In this document: positions 1 to 7,585 of the stretch, in pieces | Layout of the letters: each line of letters starts with the position of its first letter | Numbering within the stretch: position 1 is the stretch's first letter | DNA from: QHCE01 sp038260095 | Lineage (GTDB): Bacteria; Actinomycetota; Actinomycetes; Mycobacteriales; QHCE01 | Reading direction: 5' to 3' | Assembly (NCBI GenBank): GCA_038260095.1 | Contig: JBBSOC010000012.1 | Coordinates: forward strand, 1-40,121 | Length of the DNA stretch: 40,121 nucleotides | Notes under the pieces: generated by a model | Databases searched by the model: none | Seen by the model: only the letters and a program-made list of their open reading frames with translations | Told to the model about the DNA's origin: nothing | Translations under genes and position numbers: made by a program

Positions 1-27
1 ACCACGTAGTTAGGATCACCGGAGTAC

Positions 28-102
28 GCCCTCGTAGCTCAGGGGAAGAGCATCGGTTTCCTAAACCGTGTGTCGCAGGTTCGAATCCTGCCGGGGGCAC
101 CA
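28..102 (+). tRNA. tRNA-Arg (anticodon CCT)
   Basis: A full cloverleaf can be folded: a 7-bp acceptor stem (28-34 with 92-98, one G-T pair), a D arm with GCTC/GAGC, an anticodon stem of at least 4 bp with loop TTCCTAA giving anticodon CCT, a perfect 5-bp T stem (GCAGG/CCTGC) around loop TTCGAAT, discriminator A99 and an encoded CCA at 100-102. It should decode the arginine codon AGG. The tRNA sits directly beside a stretch of gene debris, which fits its use as an integration site, though no integrase is visible. Confidence 0.93.
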
Positions 103-189
103 AAGTGGTCTTATTCGAACCACGGCCAGCCAGCTGCGCCGTGGAGTGGCTGCCTATGTGCCGTCGGCGGCGGCCATGCTGCGCTTTCG

Positions 190-359
190 GCATCGAGGAC
201 GAACTGACACAGGTCGAGTTCGGCCGGAAGCTGACCATAACCATTAAGACGTTCGACTCGCTGCCACAGCGAGACAAGAAGTCGCTACAGGACGAGGCCG
301 AGCGGGTCTCGCCGCTACGAGGCGCGTCGTCCGTGGACGTCGACTTCGCCACATACTGA
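190..359 (+). pseudogene. 3' remnant, possible winged-helix DNA-binding (AlkZ-like) protein
   Basis: An open stretch ending at 359 encodes about 55 protein-like residues, including GRKLTITIKTF and LQDEAERVSP. These resemble the extreme C-terminus of winged-helix DNA-binding/AlkZ-like glycosylase proteins, which end with a beta-rich segment and an EAERV helix. No plausible N-terminal part lies between it and the tRNA, so it would be only a 3' remnant. The family match is from memory and weak; this may be chance coding. Confidence 0.28.
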
Positions 360-523
360 CGCTTCTCGCCACGAATCAGCTGTTTGAACGGGCGCTCGAA
401 TAGCCCCAGGCGTTGAGGATATCCGCGACCACCTTGCCTAGTGTGAAACACAGTCCTCCAAAGTTAGGTACAGCGGTTCGAATCCGATTAGGGCACAACT
501 GCTCGATCACAGCGTGACGCTAT
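360..523. other. Gene-free stretch with a tRNA 3'-end look-alike
   Basis: No gene is visible here. Positions 475-485 carry GGTTCGAATCC, identical to 78-88 of the tRNA-Arg T arm, and 491-496 carry GGGCAC as at the tRNA 3' end (95-100). The sequence between and before them differs, and no upstream tRNA half can be folded. It looks like the 3' end of another tRNA or a decayed attachment site. This is an inference from similarity only. Confidence 0.4.
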
Positions 524-600
524 ATGTCAGCCACCGCTTCAAGCACCTGCAGCCATGCCGCCGACAACGGATCGTGTTCGCTGAACAAAGCATCCGGGCT
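524..600 (-). pseudogene. 3' remnant of a second formamidase-like alpha/beta hydrolase
   Basis: Read on the minus strand this encodes PDALFSEHDPLSAAWLQVLEAVADI followed by a stop. It lines up with the C-terminus of the hydrolase at 3973-4815 (GADHFSLIDPLSAAWPQVLEAVADV). The DNA match is nearly exact over about 45 bases (about 526-570 against about 4018-4062). Upstream on the minus strand the similarity fades, so only the tail survives. This shows that a paralogous copy once lay here, or that a piece was duplicated from 4.0 kb. Confidence 0.6.
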
Positions 601-843
601 ACATCGACTGGTGAACGTGCACTTCGACGAGTTGATTTATCACGTTGGAGGGAGACATCGACCGCACTCAAGGCACTTGATGAATCCTTCAGACTCGACC
701 ATAGGTCGACCATCCGCCGGGCAATGCCACGTGCCGCCCACTCCAAACGAAGTGAACCGCCGCAGGAGGCGCCAGCTACGGCAGACCAGCCTAGCTTCAT
801 CGTTGGCATATGTGTAGTCTTAGACACTACGGAGGTGACATTC
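601..843. other. Region upstream of abiEi with possible operator
   Basis: No gene is supported; an open frame runs through but has no ribosome site. Just before the antitoxin there is a short inverted repeat, GTAGT at 814-818 and ACTAC at 826-830 with a 7-base spacer. The Shine-Dalgarno GGAGG at 831-835 follows directly. AbiEi proteins are known to repress their own operon through inverted repeats, so this is a candidate operator (inference). Confidence 0.4.
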
Positions 844-1485
844 ATGCCTACTCGGGTCGCTGCACGAGTGCCTCCTGAGCTGTTGCTGCACGGCCGGGTA
901 CTCCGGCCCGTTGACGCCGAACACATTTACAGCAATCCTCGGGCCGAGTTCGCCCGTCTGGAACAAGCAGGAGCTCTCCACCGGCTCGCACCCGGACTCT
1001 TCGCCGCCGTCCCGGACGATCGCGTGGGCAAGGAGTGGCGGCCGCCGTTAGAGGCCGTAGCGCTCGGCGCCGCGGGCACGGGCGGCCACGCGGCGACCAG
1101 CGCTCTGATGGGCATCAGCGCGGCCCGCATCCACGGCGCCATCCCGCGCGCCCTCAATGGCGCGGTCGTCGCCGTGAAGCGCCACCGAAACGCTCTACAA
1201 CTCACCGACCGCAAAGCCACGGTGCTCTTCGTCCGCCGCGACGTCGCACGCCTCGACGTCCAGCGCCACAGGACCGAACTCGGCCAAGGCTGGATCACCA
1301 CTATTGAGCAGACTCTGCTTGACCTCATCGCCCGTCCCGAACTCGGTGACCTCCCAGACGCCGCGCGAGAAGCCGTGGCGGCCTTAATCCCGCGCGCGGA
1401 CATGGCGCTACTCCGCGACCTCGCAGCCCAGCAACGCCGGCGCCGCGCGCTCGACGACGCGCTTGACGCTCACGGGGCAGCCTGA
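844..1485 (+). CDS. AbiEi-type antitoxin/transcriptional repressor (copy 1)
   Basis: A 213-residue protein resembling AbiEi antitoxins of type IV AbiE systems. It has an N-terminal winged-helix-like part (IYSNPRAEFARLEQAGALHRLAPGLFAAVP), a middle part with the GHAATSALMGISAARIHGAIPRA pattern, and an Arg-rich C-terminus. In known systems AbiEi represses the operon and counteracts the nucleotidyltransferase toxin AbiEii. The start ATG 844 was chosen because GGAGG (831-835) lies 8 bases upstream. An upstream extension to 514 has no ribosome site and runs through the antisense of the hydrolase remnant. The partner toxin immediately downstream is broken, so this antitoxin is probably an orphan. 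Confidence 0.8.
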   Translation: MPTRVAARVPPELLLHGRVLRPVDAEHIYSNPRAEFARLEQAGALHRLAPGLFAAVPDDRVGKEWRPPLEAVALGAAGTGGHAATSALMGISAARIHGAIPRALNGAVVAVKRHRNALQLTDRKATVLFVRRDVARLDVQRHRTELGQGWITTIEQTLLDLIARPELGDLPDAAREAVAALIPRADMALLRDLAAQQRRRRALDDALDAHGAA

Positions 1486-1486
1486 C

Positions 1487-1708
1487 GTGCTCGAACCGAC
1501 CGAACTACAGGACGTCACCGCCGCCTTCGGCGTCTACGAGGACCAGGTTCTGCGGGACCACCTGATCTCCCACCTGCTCGCCGCTATCAGCGCGGAGGCC
1601 GCGCATGAAGTCGTGTTCTTCGGCGGCACGGCACTGGCCCGCAGTGCACTTTGTGATGTCTCAAGACAATGGATTTCCCAGAAAATCCGATACACCTCAC
1701 TCAGCTGA
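1487..1708 (+). pseudogene. Truncated AbiEii nucleotidyltransferase toxin
   Basis: Starts with GTG one base after the antitoxin stop (or at TTG 1463 inside it). It encodes the N-terminus of an AbiEii-type toxin: an LRDHLISHLLAAISAEAAHEVVFFGGTALAR segment containing the GG(T/S) motif of the polymerase-beta-like nucleotidyltransferase fold. After about 50 residues similarity stops abruptly near position 1645. The following residues do not resemble the family, and a stop occurs at 1708. The catalytic acidic pair and the whole C-terminal half, normally about 200 further residues, are missing, so it cannot be an active toxin. Confidence 0.72.
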
Positions 1709-2195
1709 TGCGACAACAAACAACGCTCTTTTATTAGATGAGTGTCGATGGCGTAGGCCACCGAGTGAGCAAGTCGTCGACAAAAGCTTGCATCTCTGCG
1801 AATCGTCGCTGCATCGGAGGATACGGGAAATGAACGTGATGGCGGACGTATCGACGCCGCGCTGTCATCGGTACTCAACTCGGACTCGCGGTCCCAGCGT
1901 TGCGAAGAACCCAATCCGCAAATTCACGACCAGACCATGTCGCCACTTCACCCTCAAGGTTGCGCCGCTTCGACGAGCTGGGGCGGGCAGCCCTCCTCGC
2001 GGAAGTTGACGAGACCGTCGTGCCCGCGCACGATCGCGATGAATCGGTCGACGTCGTCCAGCGCGCTCATCTGGCGTCTCCATCCCGGTCAGCCACCGCA
2101 GCCGCCTTCGAGGAATCTGTATTCTACGGCCAAAGCTCGCCCTCGTAGGCTACGGCGGCCCTATTGTTGTGGAAACCCAGTTCGAGGAGGTCATT
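1709..2195. other. Gene-poor stretch after truncated abiEii
   Basis: No convincing gene is present. The only protein-like piece is a minus-strand frame at about 1954-2070 (38 codons), beginning MSALDDVDRFIAIVRGHDG, which could be a small protein or a gene fragment of unknown kind; it is not recognised. The sequence after about 1645 does not continue the AbiEii gene, marking a deletion or rearrangement join. The stretch ends with the ribosome site GAGGAGG at about 2184-2190 of the next gene. Confidence 0.4.
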
Positions 2196-3884
2196 GTGGC
2201 CGTTGCGGATGCCCTACAGCGGGCGAGAATGCTTACTGAACTGGGCCGCTACGACGACGCCGCTCCGATGGTGGCCCAGGCACTCGCCGAGGAGCCGGAC
2301 AACGAGGAGGGGCTCTCCCTCCTCGCCCAGGGACAGCTCGCCAGGAAACGCTACGAGGATGCCGCCGCCACGACCGAGCAACAGCTCCACGCCCACCCCC
2401 ACAGCGTGCGCGGGCTGTTGAGGATGGCTGCGATTCACCGGCTGCTGCGCCGCACCAGGGACGGTGTGCCGTTCGCTCGTCGGGCGGTCGAGCTCTATCC
2501 GGACAACGCGAGCTGTCTGGTGACCCTGGCTGATGTCCTTAAGGACATCTCGCCCGGCTCTGCCGAGGCTCTGACGCTGGTCGAGAACGCGATCGCGATC
2601 GACCCGGACTATGCCGAGGCTTACCTGGTGGCTGGCGAGATCCATCTCAATGTGACCCAATACCTGGAGGCGGAACGCTGGACACTGCGGGCACTCAAGA
2701 TCAAGCCGGATGACCCGTGGGCGATCCTGCAACTTGGCCTGGTACGGGCGGGGCTCGGCCGGTTCGAGGAATCGCGAGATGACGTGATGGCGGCGTTGCG
2801 GACAGATTCGGGTTCCGGCGTTATCCGGCAGGTGATCGAATATGTGGAGTGCCGTGCGATTCCCGATCATTTCGCCGAGATTTACCGGATGGCACTGGAC
2901 GCCAGCGGTCTGCCCGATCTGAGCTATCCAGGCGCCGCCGGAGACGATCCAGAGCTGCTCGCAGAACAGGGCAAACTGGCTTATCGGATGAACTCGGCGT
3001 ACTCCAACCCGGAGGGCCAGAAACGAGCCGGTGAACTCGCCGACACCGTTCTCGCCGCGGACCCGAACAATCAGGACGCCCGGTACGTACGGTCGAGAGC
3101 GCTGAGTGACACCGAGCGGTACGCCGAGGCCCTGCCGCTGGCTGAGCAGCTGCACTCGGAGGGGTATCCGCATGCCGATGATGCACTGGTAGTGGCGCAG
3201 ACGGGGATTGGAAACTACTCCGGGGCGCTCGTCAACATTCGGCGAGTTCGGCGCGAAAAACCCGAATCAGCGATGTACCTGCGGGTGGAGGCCCAATGCC
3301 TCAGACACCTGGAGCGCTACGACGAAGCGTTGCAGTCAGCGCTGCGGGCGGCAGAACTCGCCCCCTCCGCAGTTCAGGTGCAGCTCCAGCTCGGCCTGGC
3401 CGCAAAGTCCGCTGGTGATCGGGCCATGGCGGAACAGGCCTTGCACATGGCGATGAAACATACTCCAGATGACGGTGAACCTGCCGCCGAGTTGGCGCTG
3501 TTGTGCACTGAGGCCGATCGCTGGCCGGAGGCTGAGTCCTTGATGGCCACGCTGAGCCTGGACATGCCTGATGTGCGGCAGCTGATCCGGCCATGCATTG
3601 GGCTTGCCAACGCGTGCCTGATGCGCGCCGCGCCATCGCTGGAGGCCGTGGACGAGGATGCCCCCGATGCGGCGCTCCTCGATGAGGGGGCGCACTGGCT
3701 GAATCTATCCCTCGACATGTACGCGATAGCGGCTCACGGCTGCTTCAAAGGCGAGGTGGACTTCTCCACCATGATGGCCGGAGCACTCACCGTTCTGCAC
3801 AAGATATGCGCACCGGAGGACTCGAATTTCGCCCGGGTCGTTCGTCGATGGGATGCGATGGTGGACTCCTGGAGGTTCGAATGA
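2196..3884 (+). CDS. Tetratricopeptide-repeat protein
   Basis: A 562-residue soluble protein made almost entirely of TPR-like helical repeats. The 34-residue periodicity is visible as segments such as LGRYDDAAPMVAQALAEEPDN, RRAVELYPDNASCLVTLADVLKD and QYLEAERWTLRALKIKPDDPWAILQLGLVRAGLGRFEESRDD. TPR arrays are protein-protein interaction scaffolds. No signal peptide, membrane helix or enzymatic domain is visible. GTG 2196 was chosen over an in-frame GTG at 2169 because GAGGAGG lies 5-6 bases upstream. The gene is followed, after 88 bp, by the converging hydrolase gene. The partner and role are unknown, and a link to the kynurenine genes is not shown. Confidence 0.85.
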   Translation: MAVADALQRARMLTELGRYDDAAPMVAQALAEEPDNEEGLSLLAQGQLARKRYEDAAATTEQQLHAHPHSVRGLLRMAAIHRLLRRTRDGVPFARRAVELYPDNASCLVTLADVLKDISPGSAEALTLVENAIAIDPDYAEAYLVAGEIHLNVTQYLEAERWTLRALKIKPDDPWAILQLGLVRAGLGRFEESRDDVMAALRTDSGSGVIRQVIEYVECRAIPDHFAEIYRMALDASGLPDLSYPGAAGDDPELLAEQGKLAYRMNSAYSNPEGQKRAGELADTVLAADPNNQDARYVRSRALSDTERYAEALPLAEQLHSEGYPHADDALVVAQTGIGNYSGALVNIRRVRREKPESAMYLRVEAQCLRHLERYDEALQSALRAAELAPSAVQVQLQLGLAAKSAGDRAMAEQALHMAMKHTPDDGEPAAELALLCTEADRWPEAESLMATLSLDMPDVRQLIRPCIGLANACLMRAAPSLEAVDEDAPDAALLDEGAHWLNLSLDMYAIAAHGCFKGEVDFSTMMAGALTVLHKICAPEDSNFARVVRRWDAMVDSWRFE

Positions 3885-3972
3885 CCGGCGCGGCTCTGGA
3901 CGGCACTGCCCAACGGACGGTTGACACAGACGGGAACCGCGACGTGCCTACAGCCCCGAACAGATCTCAGCC

Positions 3973-4815
3973 TTATTCGCCGATGGTGCTGTCTTGTGCG
4001 TGAGAAGAGCGCAACACGTCAGCCACCGCTTCAAGCACCTGTGGCCATGCCGCCGACAGCGGGTCGATCAGACTGAAGTGATCAGCCCCCGGCAGGATGC
4101 GCAGCTCAACGGGATCGCCAGCGGCTCGCGCGGCCGTGGCGTAGGCGCGGCTCACCTCGACGGGGACCGTGTCATCCAGATCGCCGTGGACCAGGATAGT
4201 GCGGATTCCGGTCGGAACAAGACGCATCGGATCGGCAACGGCATACCGTTCCGGCTGGGTGTCGGGCGTGCCGCCGAGCAACGAGTTGACCGCGTCCGAG
4301 CCCAGCCGCAGTCGTGCGGCAAGCCCCAAGTCGCAGACACCTGCCAACGACACCACCCCTGCTAACGGCATCGGCTCGTCGCGCCGCCAACGGCTACCCG
4401 GCGGCTGCCGATGTCTCGCCGCGGCCCACAACGCTAGATGCGCACCCGCGGAGTGGCCGAGCAGCACGAGACGATCACTATCGACTAGACCGCCAAAGAA
4501 GTGCGGGACAGCGTCCAGCCCTGCCGCAATATCGTCGAACGTACTCGGCCAACCGTCGCCCGGCTTAACAACGCGACGGTATTCGAGGGTACACACCGCG
4601 TACCCCTGTGTGGCCAGGGCCGCGCACATGGGTTTAGCGTGCGCGCGGTCATGCCTGGCTCGCCAGAAGCCACCGTGCAACATGACCACAAGCGCATGAG
4701 GGCCGACTGAGGCAGGAAGCCACAGATCCGCGATCTGATCGGGGTGTGGACCGTAGCGGACGGTTCGGTCTGGGCGAGTGGCCGGTCGCCTCAGCAGGTC
4801 ATCCGGGTCTGCCAC
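3973..4815 (-). CDS. Alpha/beta hydrolase, probable kynurenine formamidase
   Basis: A 280-residue serine hydrolase. The oxyanion-hole motif HGGFW is at residues 47-51, the nucleophile elbow GHSAG at 120-124 (Ser122), the acid in GDLDDTVP (Asp214/215) and His246 in GADHF. This layout matches the esterase/kynurenine formamidase branch of the fold. Formamidase removes the formyl group of N-formylkynurenine to give kynurenine. The assignment rests largely on context: tryptophan 2,3-dioxygenase and a kynurenine 3-monooxygenase-like gene lie within 5 kb. Transcribed divergently from the monooxygenase operon. The start is a GTG at 4815 with a weak ribosome site. Other small esters remain possible substrates. 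A 3' fragment of a close paralogue lies at 524-600. Confidence 0.8.
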   Translation of the reverse strand: MADPDDLLRRPATRPDRTVRYGPHPDQIADLWLPASVGPHALVVMLHGGFWRARHDRAHAKPMCAALATQGYAVCTLEYRRVVKPGDGWPSTFDDIAAGLDAVPHFFGGLVDSDRLVLLGHSAGAHLALWAAARHRQPPGSRWRRDEPMPLAGVVSLAGVCDLGLAARLRLGSDAVNSLLGGTPDTQPERYAVADPMRLVPTGIRTILVHGDLDDTVPVEVSRAYATAARAAGDPVELRILPGADHFSLIDPLSAAWPQVLEAVADVLRSSHAQDSTIGE

Positions 4816-4870
4816 GTTTGGACCCTAGCAGCTGGCTCGCCGCTCTTGTCGCAGTTGATTCGGTCATTTG

Positions 4871-4891
4871 CCCGAGCTACGGAGGCTCGGG
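4871..4891. promoter_or_regulatory. Inverted repeat in the hydrolase/monooxygenase divergent region
   Basis: CCCGAGC (4871-4877) and GCTCGGG (4885-4891) form a perfect 7-bp inverted repeat with a 7-base spacer, in the 118-bp region between two divergent genes. No T tract follows, so an operator or RNA hairpin is more likely than a terminator. Confidence 0.45.
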
Positions 4892-4904
4892 GAGTACCCT
4901 TTGG

Positions 4905-4924
4905 CTGATCGGCAGCTCGATCAG
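4905..4924 (+). promoter_or_regulatory. Inverted repeat next to the monooxygenase ribosome site
   Basis: CTGATCG (4905-4911) and CGATCAG (4918-4924) are perfect 7-bp arms around a 6-base spacer. The right arm overlaps the start of the ribosome site AGGAG (4923-4927) of the gene beginning at 4934. It could be an operator for a dimeric repressor or an RNA hairpin limiting translation (inference). Confidence 0.45.
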
Positions 4925-4933
4925 GAGAAGGCC

Positions 4934-6157
4934 ATGAAGTACGACATATTCTTCAGTTTTTCTCGGATGGAAATTGATGGTTATCTTCCGTCTGAGGCTG
5001 AGATCTTCGGTAACCTCGTCGATCAAATCAAAGCCGCCGACGACTGTGATTTCGAAACCGCATGGGTTGGCGAAGCGCACTTCGCGTTGCGCGAGGAACA
5101 GCAGAAAAACGTTCCTCTCCTACCCCACTTTCGTGGCGAGGTCTGCCTCAACACCGATATTCTGCAGCTTGCGCATTACGTGTATCCGCGCACTCGACGC
5201 ATTCAGATGGGTTCGGCGATCCGCAATATTCTCTGCAACGGAGGGCCCATTGCACATGCCGAAGCCATCCGGACCTTCCTTACGTTGCACGGCCTTACCG
5301 AGCAAGAGGGTCGTCTAATCCATATCGGGTTTGGAACTGGTCGCTTCGAATTCGCTAACGCCCCGTTTGGAGTGCGGCCACGCAACGCAATCGAGGAGGC
5401 CGCGTGGCCGGTCGTGCGGGGCCTCGCCATGAGGCAAGGTGCCGAGATTTTTCTCCGATTGCTGCGCGGAGACGCCTTGTCTTCCCAGGACATCGCTGCT
5501 CAACGGCTCAGCCGGCCCCAGTTCCGGACAGAGGAGGCCTGGCAGCACGTCCTGGCAGCGGGTGGCGAGGAAGGGCAGCCGATTCCACCGTTCTGGACCT
5601 TCGATCGGCTCAGGATCATTCCTGAGGAGGCTCCCCTGGAGTTGCTGCGTTTGACCTTGGGATCCCACGACCCGCAGTTGCAGAAGCTGGCGAACTGGTT
5701 CTATCCCGTGCGGGTCTTCAACCTGTCGGTCACGCCGCGCAAGGTGTTGGAGGAAACACATCAGCGGATGCGGGAGTGCTACCACCCGGCTGGCGGCCCC
5801 TGGCGTCGGGATTACCTTCCTCGCACGGTGATGGTGTTCGTCGAAGCCGATTCCGGACTGACCCCTACCGAGCAGTCACGCCGAGCGGAAGCCCGCGCGG
5901 AGGCAGCCATCCGGGCCTACCAGCACGCCATGGAAGGCACTATCGACGAAGAGAAGGTTGCCAACGGTATGTCGAACGCGGTCTTTGGTAATCCTGAGCA
6001 GGTTGCCAGCATGATTGCCTCTCGGTTCCATCCGGATGACCGAATAATGGCGTGGTTCGATTTCAACGACAACGACAGCGAGCGGGTCATCCGAGGAATG
6101 CGCGCCTTCAAGGCTCATGTGGTTCCGCTCCTGGAGCGCACCCATGCGGGCGGCTGA
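4934..6157 (+). CDS. Luciferase-like (LLM-class) flavin-dependent monooxygenase
   Basis: A 407-residue protein of the bacterial luciferase-like superfamily. It has a TIM-barrel start MKYDIFFSFSRMEI, the segment FETAWVGEAHF at about 40-50, RIQMGSAIRNILCNGGPIAHAEAIRTFLTLHGLTEQEGRLIHIGFGTGR in the middle, and the C-terminal GNPEQVASMIASRF. Family members use reduced FMN(H2) and oxygen to hydroxylate or oxidise small molecules. ATG 4934 has AGGAG 6-10 bases upstream. The gene overlaps the following kynurenine-monooxygenase-like gene by 14 bases, so the two are translated together. This implies a shared substrate route, probably a tryptophan or kynurenine derivative. The exact reaction cannot be read from the sequence. 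Separate flavin reductase is not seen nearby. Confidence 0.85.
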   Translation: MKYDIFFSFSRMEIDGYLPSEAEIFGNLVDQIKAADDCDFETAWVGEAHFALREEQQKNVPLLPHFRGEVCLNTDILQLAHYVYPRTRRIQMGSAIRNILCNGGPIAHAEAIRTFLTLHGLTEQEGRLIHIGFGTGRFEFANAPFGVRPRNAIEEAAWPVVRGLAMRQGAEIFLRLLRGDALSSQDIAAQRLSRPQFRTEEAWQHVLAAGGEEGQPIPPFWTFDRLRIIPEEAPLELLRLTLGSHDPQLQKLANWFYPVRVFNLSVTPRKVLEETHQRMRECYHPAGGPWRRDYLPRTVMVFVEADSGLTPTEQSRRAEARAEAAIRAYQHAMEGTIDEEKVANGMSNAVFGNPEQVASMIASRFHPDDRIMAWFDFNDNDSERVIRGMRAFKAHVVPLLERTHAGG

Positions 6158-7562
6158 GCCTCCTCCTTCTGACCAGCCGTCTCCTATCGTCGTGGTGGGC
6201 GGAGGCATGGTCGGGCCCGTCGTCGCTATTTACCTTGCCCGGCGCTTCGGTGGCGTCACCCTGCTGGAGCGCCAGAGCGCTCCAGCCCCAGCCGATCCTG
6301 TCCCGAGCGGCCGGTCCCTCCATGTCGTTATATCCGCGCGGGGATGGCACGCCCTTCGCGATCTGGGGGTAGAAGAACAGGTTCTCACGATCAGTCTTCC
6401 ACTGCGGGGACGCCTCGAACACAGCTTGTTCGGTGAGCTCACCGAACAAGCATATGGCCGGCAGGGTCAGGAGATCTGGTGCGTCGAACGGTCCCGCCTC
6501 AACCGCCTGCTGATGGACGCCGCGGCAGCCACCCCCGGTGTGCGGGTGGGCCATGGTGCCCGCGTTCTCGCGGTCGAGCCTGACGTGCCCGCGGTTCTTG
6601 TGGAAGGCTTACCCGGCACAGAAGGCATAGAAAGCACAGCCGGGCGGGCTCGCTTGATATGCGAGCGAGTGATCGGTTGCGATGGCGCGTTCTCGCGAGT
6701 CCGAGAAGCCTTAACCGACCGCCGCGATCAGGTCCAGATGAGCACGCTCGGCCTGGGGTACAAGGAGATCCGCATTCCGGCCAGATCTGATGGAGGCTGG
6801 CCGCTCCCTCACCAGTTCTTCCACATTTGGCCACGGAGCCGTTTACTCTTTTCCGCGTTCCCCAACCCGACGGGAGATTTCACCGGCTCACTGTTTCTGC
6901 CGTTGCACGGCAACGACATCAGCTTCGAGACGATCAAGACAGGTAGGGATGCCGTTGCTGTGTTCGAGCGGCTTTTTCCCGACGTTGTCGGCCGAATCCC
7001 CGACCTCGCTGAACAATACGAGAGCCACCCGGTGAACTCCATCGTCACGATGAGCTGCGATCGTTGGATATGGCGCGACAAGGTCGCTTTGGTCGGTGAC
7101 TCGGCACACGCCATGGCCCCTTTCATGGGGCAGGGAATGAACTGCGGTTTCGAGGACGCGAGAATTCTCGACGAGTGTTTGGCTCGAGCCGGCGAGCCCG
7201 CTGATTGGGCTACTGCCTTTGCCACATACGAGCGTTGGCGCAAACCCCACTCCGACGCCATCGCTGAAATTTCCATCCAGCATTATCAGCACTTGGCATC
7301 GCCCACTACTACGGCTACCGCCCAGGACGTGTTACGTCAACGCGTGGTTGGGCGACTTTACGACGTGTTTCCCCACGAACTCACACCGCTGTATGAACGG
7401 TGTGCCTTCACCGAGGAGCCCTACGCGGAGGCGTTGCGACAGCATCTGGCAACCGAGCGACTTGTCGATGACGTGCTGATCGGGCGCGACGGCAATGCCT
7501 TGCTGGAGATGCCGCGGAATGAGTTCGTCGATGTAGTCAATCATTTCCGACGGAGAACGTAG
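6144..7562 (+). CDS. FAD-dependent monooxygenase, kynurenine 3-monooxygenase-like
   Basis: A 472-residue aromatic hydroxylase. The dinucleotide-binding motif GGGMVG is near residues 19-24. The second FAD motif, VGDSAHAMAPFMGQGMNCGFEDARILDECL at about 317-345, has the wording characteristic of kynurenine 3-monooxygenases (GDxAHxMxPFxGQGxNxGFED). KMO uses NADPH and oxygen to turn kynurenine into 3-hydroxykynurenine. Typical bacterial KMO length is about 450-480. ATG 6144 was preferred over ATG 6117 because GGAG lies 8 bases upstream and it gives a normal N-terminus. The gene overlaps the luciferase-like gene by 14 bases and is followed after 23 bases by a degenerate gene. No kynureninase is in the window, so the product may not be 3-hydroxyanthranilate. 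Confidence 0.85.
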   Translation: MRAAEPPPSDQPSPIVVVGGGMVGPVVAIYLARRFGGVTLLERQSAPAPADPVPSGRSLHVVISARGWHALRDLGVEEQVLTISLPLRGRLEHSLFGELTEQAYGRQGQEIWCVERSRLNRLLMDAAAATPGVRVGHGARVLAVEPDVPAVLVEGLPGTEGIESTAGRARLICERVIGCDGAFSRVREALTDRRDQVQMSTLGLGYKEIRIPARSDGGWPLPHQFFHIWPRSRLLFSAFPNPTGDFTGSLFLPLHGNDISFETIKTGRDAVAVFERLFPDVVGRIPDLAEQYESHPVNSIVTMSCDRWIWRDKVALVGDSAHAMAPFMGQGMNCGFEDARILDECLARAGEPADWATAFATYERWRKPHSDAIAEISIQHYQHLASPTTTATAQDVLRQRVVGRLYDVFPHELTPLYERCAFTEEPYAEALRQHLATERLVDDVLIGRDGNALLEMPRNEFVDVVNHFRRRT

Positions 7563-7585
7563 CTCTACGGCGGAGGGGGTGAACC

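Noticed and set aside
514..843. Long in-frame extension of AbiEi copy 1 to 514
   Set aside because: The added residues overlap the antisense of a hydrolase remnant and have no ribosome site, while ATG 844 has GGAGG at the right distance.
2214..3173. 319-codon minus-strand frame
   Set aside because: It lies fully opposite the TPR gene, which has clear 34-residue repeats.
4871..4891. Rho-independent terminator
   Set aside because: The stem is GC-rich but is not followed by a T tract and lies upstream of both divergent genes, so an operator or leader hairpin is likelier.
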